The notes under the pieces: generated by a model
Databases searched by the model: none
The model's input: the letters and a program-made list of their open reading frames with translations, nothing else
What the model was told of the DNA's origin: nothing
Position numbers and translations under genes: made by a program
NCBI GenBank assembly: GCA_012031335.1
Contig: JAAUTT010000333.1
Span: forward strand, 1-5,824
Source of the DNA: Bacteroidales bacterium
GTDB lineage: Bacteria; Bacteroidota; Bacteroidia; Bacteroidales; JAAUTT01
Length of the DNA: 5,824 bases
Direction of reading: 5' to 3'
Part shown: in pieces, positions 5,701-5,824 of the stretch
Layout of the letters: each line of letters begins with the position of its first letter
Numbering within the stretch: position 1 is the stretch's first letter

Positions 5701-5824
5701 TTAATGTTGCATTGCTTTTAAAATCAAATTGTATTTATGTGATTACTTATTTTCATTAAACTACCATTAAACGATTTTCGAAAATTCACGGGGAAAATAA
5801 CGTTTTATTGCAGTTTAAGTAAGT
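5701..5824. promoter_or_regulatory. A/T-rich non-coding stretch with repeat and palindrome, possible control region
   Basis: All frames read leftward are broken by stops, and none shows propeller-like sequence, so this is unlikely to be kinase coding sequence. It holds two copies of CATTAAAC (5754-5761 and 5765-5772), 11 bp apart, followed two bases later by the perfect 12-bp palindrome ATTTTCGAAAAT (5774-5785). Such a cluster is what a regulator-binding site looks like, serving either the kinase gene or an unseen gene to the right. No convincing Bacteroidota promoter (TTG, about 17 bp, TAnnTTTG) was found; the nearest match on the - strand, TACAATTTG (5733-5725), has one base too many. Confidence 0.35.
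5754..5772. repeat. Direct repeat CATTAAAC x2, 11-bp period
   Basis: Two identical 8-base units separated by TAC, so their starts are 11 bp apart, about one helical turn. Response regulators of the OmpR/PhoB class bind direct repeats with this period, so a regulator site is a reasonable guess, but A/T-rich sequence makes short repeats common and no regulator is in the window. Confidence 0.55.

Noticed and set aside
5725..5733. Possible Bacteroidota -7 promoter element TACAATTTG on the - strand
   Set aside because: The spacing is TA-3-TTTG, not TAnnTTTG, and no clear TTG element was seen at the right distance upstream; such matches are common in A/T-rich DNA.

Overview
The window looks like a piece of a Bacteroidota (Bacteroidetes) glycan-degradation locus, probably from a metagenome or a low-coverage assembly. 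Three things point there: the Reg_prop/Y_Y_Y/histidine-kinase architecture, which is characteristic of that phylum, a GH92 exo-mannosidase with an export signal, and weak Shine-Dalgarno signals. All assignments come from reading the translated sequence; no database search was possible.

Layout. (1) Bases 1-1081, + strand: the C-terminal 360 or so residues of a GH51-type alpha-L-arabinofuranosidase, cut by the window edge and interrupted by two single-base frameshifts. (2) Bases 1125-3465, + strand: an almost complete GH92-type alpha-mannosidase (779 residues when one extra A is discounted), starting 43 bp after the GH51 stop and so probably in the same transcript. (3) Bases 3466-3646: a short gap between convergent genes, with a perfect 9-bp inverted repeat and an open frame that has no good start. 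(4) Bases 3647-5700, - strand: a periplasmic-sensor histidine kinase (beta-propeller repeats, Y_Y_Y, one membrane helix, coiled coil, HisKA, HATPase_c) with two frameshifts and no N-terminal half. (5) Bases 5701-5824: A/T-rich sequence, apparently non-coding, with a direct repeat of 11-bp period beside a 12-bp palindrome.

How the parts could work together: the two exported or periplasmic enzymes would remove terminal arabinofuranose and mannose from a complex glycan, and the propeller kinase would sense a released oligosaccharide. The kinase carries no receiver or AraC domain, so it would need a separate response regulator, which is not in the window. No SusC/SusD pair is in the window either.

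The most striking property is that every long gene is broken by one-base indels (five in total) while the catalytic and kinase motifs are intact and no in-frame nonsense mutation was seen inside the reconstructed frames. This fits homopolymer sequencing error or very recent decay better than old pseudogenes. I did not find a convincing new biological system. The items most worth a second look are the abrupt 5' end of the kinase near 5700, the repeat/palindrome cluster beside it, and the atypical GH92 motifs.
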